The notes under the pieces are model-generated. The model saw only the letters and a program-made list of their open reading frames with translations, was not told the origin of the DNA and did no database searches. A stretch of 64,000 nucleotides of DNA from Pestalotiopsis fici W106-1 (Eukaryota > Ascomycota > Sordariomycetes > Amphisphaeriales > Sporocadaceae), in assembly GCF_000516985.1 (NCBI RefSeq), contig NW_006917092.1, forward strand, positions 5,769,888 to 5,833,887, given 5' to 3'. The translations under genes were made by a program, and so were the position numbers. Numbering within the stretch: the stretch's first letter is position 1; each line of letters starts with the position of its first letter. This document shows, piece by piece, positions 34,161 to 44,033 of the stretch.

Positions 34161-34670
34161 CTTGAGGTATGAGAACTATCAGTGGCGATCGAGACTCTGC
34201 AATCGACTAGAGGAAAGGTCGTGGGTGCACCCGACCTTTTGGGAGTACAGCTTCCCTGTGGAGAACAACTGCCGGCATATTGGAAGTATATGACCATTTC
34301 GCGTCGCAAGATACTGCCACATAGCAACCTGCATCTTGGTATCTTCATGCCTCGAAGCTATCGGAGCATGTCAGCATGGCTACGATTGGGTATCTCGAGT
34401 TATCAAGCTGGACCCGACGGGGGGTCTAGAGATAGCAGGGGTGACACGACAATGCAAATCGCTGTATGGTGGTTGGTGGGGGAGGTGGAAGCTGGAGATA
34501 AGGTGCTATGAGTGCTAGCCCCAGGTGGTGCAACTCTTGTGATAAGGCCTGGCATCTGGGCCTGGTACCTACCGTGCGAACACTGGCCGAGCCATCACCA
34601 ATGATTTGCCAGGCTAGAACTTTGGGTTCAACATTGAAATTTGGTCTTTCATGCCTCGGATCTGTACAAA
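34161..34670. other. Divergent promoter, NCS1 permease 1 / Zn2Cys6 regulator
   Basis: About 510 bp between the two start codons, holding three GATA motifs (34400-34546), listed separately. No gene seen. Confidence 0.55.
34400..34546. promoter_or_regulatory. Three HGATAR motifs
   Basis: TGATAA on the minus strand at 34400-34405, AGATAAG at 34496-34502 and TGATAAG at 34540-34546. All match the AreA/NIT2 consensus. They suggest nitrogen-catabolite control of the permease, the regulator, or both. Confidence 0.4.
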
Positions 34671-36897
34671 ATGAACGCTGCTCGCAATCGTTTGGCCTGC
34701 GCGGCGTGTACAAGGCGCAAAGTCAAGTGTTCCAAATCAATCCCTTGCACTAATTGCTTAAGGAGGCAAGTCTCAGTATACAAATTGCACGGGAGCGGGG
34801 CGCGGATCATATCCGTGCCTCGGACGACCTCGGGAAGCAGCGCGAGCTAACATTGGGATGATCACAACGTATAGAGGAGAGCAGAATGCCTGCAGAATCG
34901 CCGGAGAGGCAAGCAACATTACACCAAACGCAGCTGATCTATCCATCAACCTTGATATACTCTCGCCGGTTTCGGCCCGGGAGCAGCATGACTCGATTGC
35001 AATTCTACGGCACCGCGTGGCCGAGCTCGAAGCCGAACTGCATCACCAAGTCGACCGAGCCCCGGCCTCGATGCCGGATCCGACGTCTCCGAGCGACAGT
35101 CATGCATACGTAGCCCCGGATCCGACATCGCCAAGTCGCAATCAAGACTCGGACAGCACTCATGATACGGTTGTGGAAGATGCGGCGTCTATTCTAGAGT
35201 TCCTTGCGTGGGGCCGCCGGAAGAATCCAGACTTGAATGCGACTGTCACATCACCCGAGGCCGTGGTCAATGCCCCTCATGTCGGTGATGTTCGCGACAC
35301 GCACGTTCAGGAAGATTCACCAAATGATGAGGGTATAGGATTTGATGATCTCAATCACACCGCCGTGCTGCAGCTCTTGCTACCGGACAAGCGCAGGGTG
35401 TGGGATCTAGTATTATGGCATGAGCAGTGTCTTCTCTGGTACCACTGCTCATATTATGCACCATCGCTCAAGAAACAGCTAGAGAACTTTTATGACAGGT
35501 GCCATGGTTCCATAGAACATCCAGAAGTCAATCTGCAATGGGTTGCATTCCTCTTTGCAGTCCTCACGGGAAGCATCACCTGTATGCCCGCCCGCACAGC
35601 CGAGCAGTGGGGATTCACCGACGAGGAGCGAGAATCTCTGTCGAAACGCTGGTTTCAAGCCGTTATCACCTGTCTCAACAAGGCAGACTATGCTGCCAAC
35701 CACTCTATTCTGTCAGTCCAGGCCATCACGACTCTGACAGTATCTGCGCATATGCTCGGCTTTTCCAATCTGCAATCCATCCACCTCGCCGCGGCAGTTC
35801 GCATAGCTCAGAGCCTCGGGCTTCATCGCCTAACATCAGAGACACCTGGTAACGAGACAGAAAAGGAGGCGGGTCGTCGGGTTTGGGCTCAGCTGTGTAG
35901 CCAGGACTGGTTCAGTCTCCCTTTTTCAGAAACGTATCTGATCAATCCTCTATACTCGCGGTCAGAGCTGCCAAGGAACTGCCACGATAATGAGTCTTTT
36001 GCACTTCCGGACTCTATACCCACCGTCACTGGCTACTCACGGTTTCTTTACACGATCGCAGGCATCATGCCTCGGCTCCAGGACGGGCTCATGTCTTGCA
36101 ATACGCCTTTCACCCGGTATGAACAAGTCATGAAGTGGGACAAGCAATTGAGGTCGCTGGCGACGAATGCGCGACCCGCTTACTTGTCGAGTTGCCCACT
36201 GGACCCGACTTGGCCCGCGTATATACCGTGGGCACGGCGGTCACTTGCCATTTCATCTTCGCATAAAATCATTATGATCCATCGCTCTTTCTTGTCCGAG
36301 AGCTTTACCAACCAAGCCTTTGCATTTACTCGAAGAACCTGTCTTGCCGCTTCCAAGACTATAATCAAGGAGTACAAAAACGCGGTGGAAGAGGACGGTC
36401 CCGTGCTTTGGATACACCAAGCATTTTCAGTTGCTGCTTCCATCATCCTGATACTTGATGTTCTGCACCGAGGGGAGCCGGTTGCCGAAACTGAGCAACA
36501 CCTACAATTAGTAGAAGATGTCTTGCTTATTCTCAAAAGGTGCCGCAACAGTATGATTGCTGTTAGAGGGGTCAAGCTCATTTCGGCACTGCTCACTGAG
36601 GTGGCTTCAATGTCGGCCCGGAACGACACAAGCAGGAAGCGACGTGCAGATGATGACGCAGTGGAGCCAATCGTCCGGTCTCACAAGCGGAGGCGCACCT
36701 TTAATGTCGCCGAGTTTGTCAAGACTTTTTGCTCAGACAATGCTGCGCGGGCACCTTCAAATACTCAACTGACGGCGGCGACGAATCCGCCGTCGCAGCC
36801 GCATACATCCGACTACTTTTACGAAAATGCGGCATTTGATGGAACGAGCTTTGAGAATCTCTTGTATTTAGCGAACCAAGACTTTTGCTCATTTTAA
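34671..36897 (+). CDS. Zn2Cys6 transcription factor with a GC-AG intron
   Basis: Nuclear regulator of about 705 residues. Exon 1 (34671-34765) encodes MNAARNRLACAACTRRKV and the zinc cluster as far as CTNCLRR. Read straight through, that frame stops at 34850 without the sixth cysteine. A GC-AG intron at 34766-34874 (donor AG|GCAAGT, branch GCTAAC, acceptor TATAG) restores RGEQNAC and gives C-x2-C-x6-C-x5-C-x2-C-x8-C. Exon lengths sum to a multiple of three. A coiled-coil linker follows (ILRHRVAELEAELHHQ). The fungal_trans region includes ITTLTVSAHMLGF and LAAAVRIAQSLGLHRL. A basic KRRRTF near the end may be a nuclear signal. As the only regulator between the two XanA-like genes and beside a permease, it is the best candidate controller here; that is inference. 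Confidence 0.9.
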
Positions 36898-36907
36898 TGC
36901 ATCAAAG

Positions 36908-37793
36908 TTATATTTCTCGCAACAACCGCCCCACTGCTCCCGCGACACCGTCTACGTCTTCCAGAATGGGCTGATGTCCACTCATGACTGCTTCTACCCA
37001 ACATGTTTTGGAACCGATTAGCTTTGCCAATCCTGTAGACCGCTCAATCGGGCTGATCACGTCGACGTCTCCAGCAACCAAGACCGTCGGGCAAGTAATA
37101 TTTGCATATTCGGGATCCTTGTGCGACTCGTCGACCATCATTTCACAGGTCAAGGCGTACGCCTCGACATGAGACGCGCCGACGGCCTTGGCGACTTCGG
37201 CGCGCAGGGCCGCGTCGACGGTTCGCTTGTCCGCGGGGGCAAAGTTGGACTGCGACGCCAGCTCGGCGGCCCATTGGATGCCGTTTTGTCGCGTGCTGGC
37301 GGCCATGTTCGACATGCGCTCCCGTACAGCGGGAATGTGCGAGGCGGAGCGCGCGGCGCCGAGGAGAATGAGGCCGGCGACGGTCGAGGGGTTTTGAGCG
37401 GCAAAGTGCAAGGCGATGGCGGTGCCGAGGGAGTGTCCCATCAAAATGACCTATGCATTATATATAAGTGTCAAAGTCCAAATATAGTTTTATTCAGCCA
37501 CTAATTCTCACCTGATCTCCGTCGGCCTTGCGTAAAGATTTAATGACATGGTCCAAATCACCAACGTATCTTGCAACCGTGGGACGTTCGGTTGGCGGTG
37601 GACTTTGACCAAAGCCAGGGAAGTCGATGAGAATGATTCTGTAAGAGTCTGGTAGTCGCGGCACAAGTGATGTAAAGGTATCCGTGGATCCTCCCAGTCC
37701 GTGGAGGCAGATGATCAATGGTCCCGACTCGCTTCCGGCTTCGAGATAATGGTATTTCGTCCCTTCTGGGGTTGAAACAAAATTTGATTTCAT
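36908..37793 (-). CDS. Alpha/beta hydrolase (RutD / enol-lactonase-like)
   Basis: Predicted soluble serine hydrolase of about 275 residues in two exons, no signal peptide. Motifs: LIICLHGLGGSTDTF (oxyanion hole), IDFPGFGQS, the nucleophile elbow ILMGHSLGTAIAL across the intron, the acid in VAGDVDVISP and the histidine in MSGHQPILED. This pattern is shared by 3-oxoadipate enol-lactonases and RutD-type aminoacrylate hydrolases. The gene ends 10 bp from the Zn2Cys6 stop (convergent) and is divergent from XanA-like copy 2. Their common spacer has two TCGGCCGA palindromes. A role in a late ring-opening step is a guess from context. Confidence 0.85.
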
Positions 37794-38202
37794 GGTGAGT
37801 TTTTGGTTACCTAGAACAATATTCTTGACAGAATACCTCGACTATCGTCAAAATCTCTTTTGCTACTTCAAGGCAAGTTTGTCTGCTGCGCGTTGCTTGG
37901 GTTCGAAAAATAGCCGTCGGCCGAGGGTATAGTGTGCTATAACGGGCAGTGGCCCACCTCGGCCGAGGACAGTGAGAACGCCCACTAACGATGCACTGGC
38001 TCACTGGATGCAGGGCCACCCGCCGCTGTGTAAGCGTCAGCCATCAAACAGTGATTTTTTGTAGCGCAATCAAACAGGATCGCGTAAATTTTGTTGATAC
38101 AAATTTGATATATGAAGCTTTCTTTATCATCTCTGTAGGCGCACGGGACTTTTACACACCATTGTCTCATTTTCAAGTCCTGCATCATCCAGCAGCACAA
38201 TC
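37794..38202. other. Divergent promoter, alpha/beta hydrolase / XanA-like copy 2
   Basis: A 409-bp spacer between the two start codons. It holds two TCGGCCGA palindromes (37916-37968), listed separately. No gene seen. Confidence 0.6.
37916..37968. promoter_or_regulatory. Pair of TCGGCCGA palindromes
   Basis: GTCGGCCGAGG (37916-37926) and CCTCGGCCGAGG (37957-37968) lie 41 bp apart in the divergent promoter. The second is identical over 12 bp to the site at 18452 between XanA-like copy 1 and the deaminase. Paired identical palindromes are a good sign of a regulator site. Confidence 0.55.
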
Positions 38203-39611
38203 ATGGTCATTGCCTCTGTTGTGACGGAGGAGGTGGAGGACCTCCGACTGGTTCTGGAGAAGCCTTCACTTAGCCTCCCGCATGCCACCTCGTCAAACGG
38301 AAAGACGGTTCCAATCCAGCATGGCAAAGACAGTAATGTTGATTTTGGTGCCGAGGTGTATGGCATTGATTTGAACAATTTCACCGACGCCGATTTTGAC
38401 TTTATTCACGATGCACTGCACCGTCACAAACTGCTAGTGTTTAAGCAGCAACCTGAGATGCTGAGCCCGCAACAACAGTACAAGTTAACGTCAAGGTGAT
38501 TGACAGCCATGCATTGATTCATTCTTGGTACATGCTGACGCGAACGAACAGTTTCGACCCGGACGAGACGACTGGAGGCTTTGCGCATGGTGTCGATCCA
38601 TTTCTGACATCGCACAAGGGAGTCAACATTTACGGCATACCCAAGCGGCCTGCAATCCCAGTGCAACCCCAAGTCCATATTCTAGGCCGCGGTGCGCTGC
38701 CTGAAAACCACTACTCGTTTCCACCAGACTTTGAGGTGCAGGGCATTGACCACGAGGAATTCCATCTACCCCCTCACATCTCCGCCGAGGAGCGAGAAAA
38801 GGGAGCGAGTCGTTTTTACCAGTGGCATTTTGACGGCTCCCTGTACAACATCCCACCGCCCCGCGTCGGCTGCTTACTGGCCGTTCGGACTCCCAAGGGT
38901 CCCGACGTGACGGTCCGCTGGGACGATGGGACCGGTACAGAGATGAAGATTGCTCCCGGCGCCACAGCCATGGTGGCCGGCTCGCGCGCCCTGGCCCTGC
39001 TCGACGACGAGACTCGCAATCTTGTCATGAACAGTCGCATCGAGTACGCCCCACACGCCTTTGTCTGGATGTCGACGGCGCACTCTACACGACTGGGCCA
39101 CCTCATCGAGACCGAAGGTCTGGAGAAGCCCCTCGATCAGCTACCAAAGTGGGACAAGGAAAAGGTGGCCATTTACCCCATGGTCTGGACCAATCCCGTG
39201 ACGGGCGAAAAGTCTCTACAGGTACATGGCCAGGGAGCCTTTAAGCTGCACCTCAAGGACTCGCCTGATGGGGAGGAGAAGATTGTGGATGACTTGCGAG
39301 AAGTCCGCGCTTTCATGCATAAGTCAGTCTTGAATGTGTTCCATTACACATGAATAATTTTTTGCTAATCATTGTCCAGACTTATGCGGCCAACGCTGAG
39401 CCCAGAGAATATCTATGCTCACCGGCATGAGGAGCAAGACGTCATCTTGTGGTACAACAGAGCTTTGTGGCATAGTATTGTGAGTATCCAACACCATTCC
39501 TCCTCTACATGTCATACTAACTCGCACTCCAAGACGGAATTTCCAAAGTCCTATGGGCCCAGAGTGATGCACCAGTGCAATGTCGCTGCCAGCGACCACC
39601 CAGTCGGTTAA
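38203..39611 (+). CDS. XanA-like Fe(II)/2-oxoglutarate dioxygenase, copy 2
   Basis: Paralogue of the gene at 16921. Four exons (38203-38495, 38552-39322, 39380-39479, 39534-39611) total 1242 nt, 413 residues. The metal triad is H190 and D192 in FYQWHFDGSLY and H386 in RALWHSI, spacing 196 as in copy 1. The shared blocks GIDLNNF and YPMVWTNPVTGEK are clear. From H386 the residues Q, C, N fall at +16 to +18 (MHQCNVAAS), the same offset as Gln356-Cys357-Asn358 from His340 in XanA as I recall that enzyme. It is thus a slightly better match to XanA than copy 1 at this site. No signal peptide. Likely xanthine or a related purine-like substrate; unproven. Confidence 0.86.
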
Positions 39612-40315
39612 GGTGCGAGTTAGAGAGGAATGGAGACGATATAATGATGAATGGATTTTCTCCTGTGATGCAAGACATCTCCACAGATCGTTGTTGGCGG
39701 CTAAATGTGACTGCTTTGACACGCCTTGTCCTGCTTGGCCTCCGCGCGACTAACTCTTCATTCTGGATACTGGTCGTGCCGCCAAGACAATTTCCGTGAC
39801 TATTACTCCCACTGCCAGACTGAACAGAGCTGGCGACGATAGTTTGTCTTCCTATGACAGAGCAATAAGGGGAGCAGGCTCGTCGCAATGAAGCAGTTCC
39901 GGGAAATGGTAGCACTGCGGTCAATGCAGGGGGCTGAGTGATGATTGGGATTATGGTTCTGCTTTGCAAGCACATTTTCTTGACTATTCATTCACGTAGA
40001 TAGTACCGACCGCAGATCGCCTACTCGGATGTGGCTCTTAGCACCTGTCTTTGTAGCCTTTGAGGACTGAATCATCAGAATTCTTTCACAAACTATATCA
40101 TTCACTTGTTCGTTCCCATTTATTGGCCTGTGTGAGACTCGAGTTATTGATTTAGAAATGTAGTTCGTCTTTTACGCGCGACATTCCATGGCCGACGTCA
40201 CACCTCGACAAAAGTGTCATTCCATAATGAAAGTCCGATATATTTCTGTTTGAAACTCCTCTAAACCTAGTCCTATCACAAATAATCACAGATGTTTGCC
40301 ACTTTCATGGAGCCT
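39612..40315. other. Convergent spacer
   Basis: About 700 bp between convergent genes. The minus-strand frame 39517-39975 overlaps the last dioxygenase exon and shows no family; not called. Nothing else recognised. Confidence 0.45.
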
Positions 40316-40741
40316 TCAAATAAAGGACCAAGATACCGAAACATTTCCTGCCCCGAGCCCCCCAACAAGATCATTAAATACAGCCTGAGTGCCATCGATA
40401 TCGCCATAGTTGCATCCATCGCACCTATCGGTGATTTCTGCTTCAGTCTCCTTCCCTTCGTGCTTGATGCGGATCTTTTTATGGCACACTTCAGCGGTGT
40501 TGGGGTTGGCGCTGTTGCTGAGCTCGACGAATTGGAATTTATTCAACGCCACAATCTTTTGGTCTCGGTTGTTGACTTCTCCGCACGCTCCAGGATTGAC
40601 GCCGAGGCCTCCCTCTGTGTCGTACCAGGTCATTCGGGAGTTGAAGACTTGATTTGGGTCGATTGCGCGTGCGTTCTCGGTCGTGGGTCGAGTGAGACCC
40701 TGAGAAGCGAGTGCGGCTGCGAGGAAGAGTGTCTTGAACAT
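40316..40741 (-). CDS. RlpA-like / expansin-like double-psi beta-barrel secreted protein
   Basis: 141 residues, single exon, with signal peptide MFKTLFLAAALASQGLTRP. The mature domain begins RMTWYDTEGGLGVNPGACGE and contains VCHKKIRIKH, then the DPBB core ITDRCDGCNYGDIDGTQAVFNDL, ending in VSVSWSFI. This is the single-domain expansin/RlpA/barwin-related pattern common among small fungal secreted proteins. Roles proposed for the family include wall loosening and carbohydrate binding; none is provable here. Confidence 0.85.
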   Translation of the reverse strand: MFKTLFLAAALASQGLTRPTTENARAIDPNQVFNSRMTWYDTEGGLGVNPGACGEVNNRDQKIVALNKFQFVELSNSANPNTAEVCHKKIRIKHEGKETEAEITDRCDGCNYGDIDGTQAVFNDLVGGLGAGNVSVSWSFI

Positions 40742-42018
40742 GATGATAAACAGTGGCTAAAGATTTTTAATTGATATTTGAATGACATGATTCCCACTGG
40801 TGTGAAGAGTAAACTCATATTTATATTTTGAACTCTTGTTGAAAATTGCTGGTGTTTGGAAGGATTTAAGGTTGATCTCATCGCGGATCTAGCCATGACA
40901 AAGGATGCGACCGTTGAGGTCATGGAGGATTGGCAGAATCCATACCAGCTCATTGATCGGCAGGATTCAGAAGAGGACACTTGCCATTTCAGTAACAATT
41001 AAAGTCCGTGTATTCCTTCTTCGTCTGATGTATATCCCATCATCGTTCACACTTTGTTCATAATGCTTCCATCCGCTCTTGGTGTGAAACACCAACTCTA
41101 CTGCGCATACCCAGCATGACGCCATTCCAAAAGTCTGCAGAAGATAAATCTTTACTCAGTGTGTTGTATATGCCAGCGTTCAAAAAGAATTCTCCTGAGC
41201 ATACTAGATTCGCCTTATAATCAGCAATTCCGATTCATGCATTCGTCATGGAAGCATATACTAACGATTTCACCAGGATGCTGTGTACGCCCAGGACTGG
41301 ATAGCGCGAGGAAAGTCTAAAAATCCTTATAATCTTCTGCAAGACCCTGATTACAAACACTGCTCCCTTTTAACCAGCCAACTTCTTATGCTGTTGTGGT
41401 TGATAAACCCCTAGCTTACATAATCGGCATGATTTGATTGTATGGATCATCCTGTCTGGTTTAATTAGAGCTGAGCTACGCTGATTCAAGTAAAGCTTAC
41501 TGCTTTGGACAGCCATGATTGGGCTTGCGGCTTCAGGTCGTTGGGGCGTTGAATGTTAGAACGCCAAGGCAGAAATTGGAAAAACCAACTGAGTCGCAAC
41601 TTCAGCCGACGGCTTGCTTTTGTTGCATGTACGTAAGTGGCTGTGGCCAGCTTCTCAGGTCGTGGCTATGGCAGCCAAACACTGCCACCCTGCGGGGTAA
41701 AGGGCAAGGCACCACCATTCAGATACCCAAAGATCTAGATATATTTTTTCCACTTTTTTTTTTTCCAATCTCACTTCAATGTCACAATAAGTTCACCTCT
41801 GAGAATGTTCTTATGCGCATTTATTCTCCGAGTCTCGTGACCTCTTGACTTTCTTGTTCGGACTCTCTCGAAACCTTTGTCGCTATGAACATGCCACACT
41901 CCAGGCTACAAACTGGAAACGGCCCGCTCGATTAAAAACTGTTCAAAACACCGTAATCAGCAACGTCTTACATTATACGGTGCAAAAAACATCTGGATAA
42001 ACCCCCAGCGCTTCCAAA
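40742..42018. other. Intergenic, AT-rich
   Basis: About 1.28 kb divergent spacer between the RlpA-like gene and the HET gene. A T-rich tract occurs near 41740-41765. No credible gene. Confidence 0.45.
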
Positions 42019-43287
42019 ATGGCTTCCATTCCATTCCAATACACACCCCTTGACAAAGGAAAAACGGAAATTCGCCTGCTTGAAATCATCCCACAAGTCG
42101 ACTCTAGCCTGAAATACTCTTTAACGACATCCAATCTCAAAACAAGTCCGCCGTATATTGCTCTTTCGTATACTTGGGGAAATGATGAGCCTAGCCACAC
42201 GATCGTAGTTAATGGGCGAGTCTTTAAAGTACGAGACAACTTGAGCTACGTGTTGCCGCACTTGGCGAAACTCCGACGCAATGGGGAACAGTCTGGATTC
42301 CGACGAGACGAGCAATACTTTTGGATTGATGCTATCTGTATTGATCAGCAAGATACAAAAGAGCGCAATCATCAGGTGGCCATAATGGCAGACATCTTTA
42401 ACAGCGCTTCCCTGACAATTGCGTGGTTGGGCCCAGAAGACGAGCACTTTCGAACCCTGACTACGGTCAATTTAGGAGATTTACAGAAATCACGAGATTC
42501 TCGAGAGAGCCATGCAAACCTCCAACGTCGGCTTTTGGCAGAATTACAAGAATTACAAAATCATGGAGAAGATGGTCTGAGCCACCCCCTTGACTCCCCC
42601 ACACCCTACGACGCAGCCTTCGACCAGGATTTCAACGAAGATGAAGAGCAGTTGTGGCATCAGGTCAAATCCTGTATGGAGAAAATCGCTTGCATGGAGT
42701 ATTTCACCAGAATGTGGATTATACAAGAGATTTTGCTGTCCCGAGAGTTGTGGGTCATGTGCGGCAACAGTATATGTACGTGGCGAGCTCTGGAGGAATG
42801 TTGGCTGCATTGCTTCGGTATAGGGGACCCAAGGTATAGAGATCTTGCGTTCAAGGTCTCCAAATTTATGGACCGGGTCTTGGAAGAAGTCAGAAATCCG
42901 ACAGATCCGCTGCACTCAGTAATGGCATCACGGTTTCTGCGCAACGAGCGGTCATTCCGTCTGGACGTTCTGGTACACCTCTACCACGACAGAAGATGCA
43001 AAGACCCTCTCGATTGAATATATGCCTTGCTGGGACTTCTGCCACCCGAAACATTGCAGTCGGGTCCTATACCGGTAGATTATGATATCAGCCCTGAGGA
43101 TCTGTTCAAGTTAGCACGAAAACATTTCCACCTGCATAAACGTACAGATTTTCACATTCAAACACTCGTGCAAGAGCGGGCTGACTATGCGAGAAGTTTA
43201 CAGATAGCTTTAGGTATAGATCCTGTTTTTCGCTTTCAGTATGAATCTCAGTTGATACGAGAAGGATTTTTTCAAGACCATACTTAG
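42019..43287 (+). pseudogene. HET-domain (heterokaryon incompatibility) gene interrupted by an in-frame stop
   Basis: The N-terminus carries a standard HET domain: YIALSYTWGNDEPSH, YFWIDAICIDQQDTKERNHQVAIMADIF and TIAWLGPEDEH, then TRMWIIQEILLSRELWVMCG. A single TGA at 43015-43017 interrupts the frame just before IYALLGLLP, a conserved HET-protein motif usually preceded by an acidic/basic DK or DR. Translation continues in the same frame to 43287 through VDYDISPEDLFKLARKHF. No intron signal removes the stop cleanly. A CGA to TGA change (C to T) would explain it. Either the gene is a relict or a shortened 332-residue HET protein is made. The tail beyond 43287 is also short for the family. Confidence 0.8.
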
Positions 43288-44033
43288 GTACTGTTAAAGT
43301 ATGTTTTTCTTCTTCCCTAGGTTCATTCTTAAGAATAATTGTGATAAGTTTTATGGCTTTGAAGACTGTGTTGGAGTATAGGCACTGGCTGTATTGTAAT
43401 GAGAGAGCTTTTAAGAGATTGTGACAATCACAGATCCCTAGCTGCTTACATCTCGCTGCTGCGCATGCATAATATTGACAAAAAGCAAAAAGATTAAAGT
43501 CTAGATCGACCATTAGCTCGAATTTTGACATTAGCTACACTGATTGATACATTATACAGAATACTTTCTCCTGGAATCTATTAATAATGTTGCTAGATTG
43601 TCAATAGCACGCGGCCTCGCAATGTTTAAGAAACCTCGGTGCAGATAAGCGAGTTCTCTCTGCTTGTGTTCAGAGCAAAGATTGCTCTTCGAACAGCTCA
43701 AACCATGTGACCTACCAAGAGTAGCTGTGCTCTTTGTTTGTGAAGCTTACAGAGAGATATATAGCAGACATTCAGAATATAGGTCTGGAGATCGTCAAGC
43801 GAGTATTCGCAGTACTCGATCCGGACCACGATTTGTGAAAGCAAAGACTCGCAACTACATCAGGTCCGATATGATAACAATGTCTTTGTTCGTGATGTTA
43901 GACTTACTAATACAGAGTACAATTTCTGATAATCGCCGCTTTTCAATATTTCGCTTGTTGAGAGATGAAGTTGTTTCATTAAACTGGTCATGAACATAAA
44001 GACTTCTCAGCACGATACCAAAAGCCAGTCTGT
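43288..44033. other. AT-rich spacer, possibly decayed HET 3' end
   Basis: About 745 bp, visibly AT-rich with many stops. No gene recognised. It could hold the degraded C-terminal part of the HET gene, but I see no alignable motif. Confidence 0.4.

Noticed and set aside
39517..39975. 152-codon minus-strand frame
   Set aside because: It overlaps the last exon of the XanA-like gene and shows no family resemblance.
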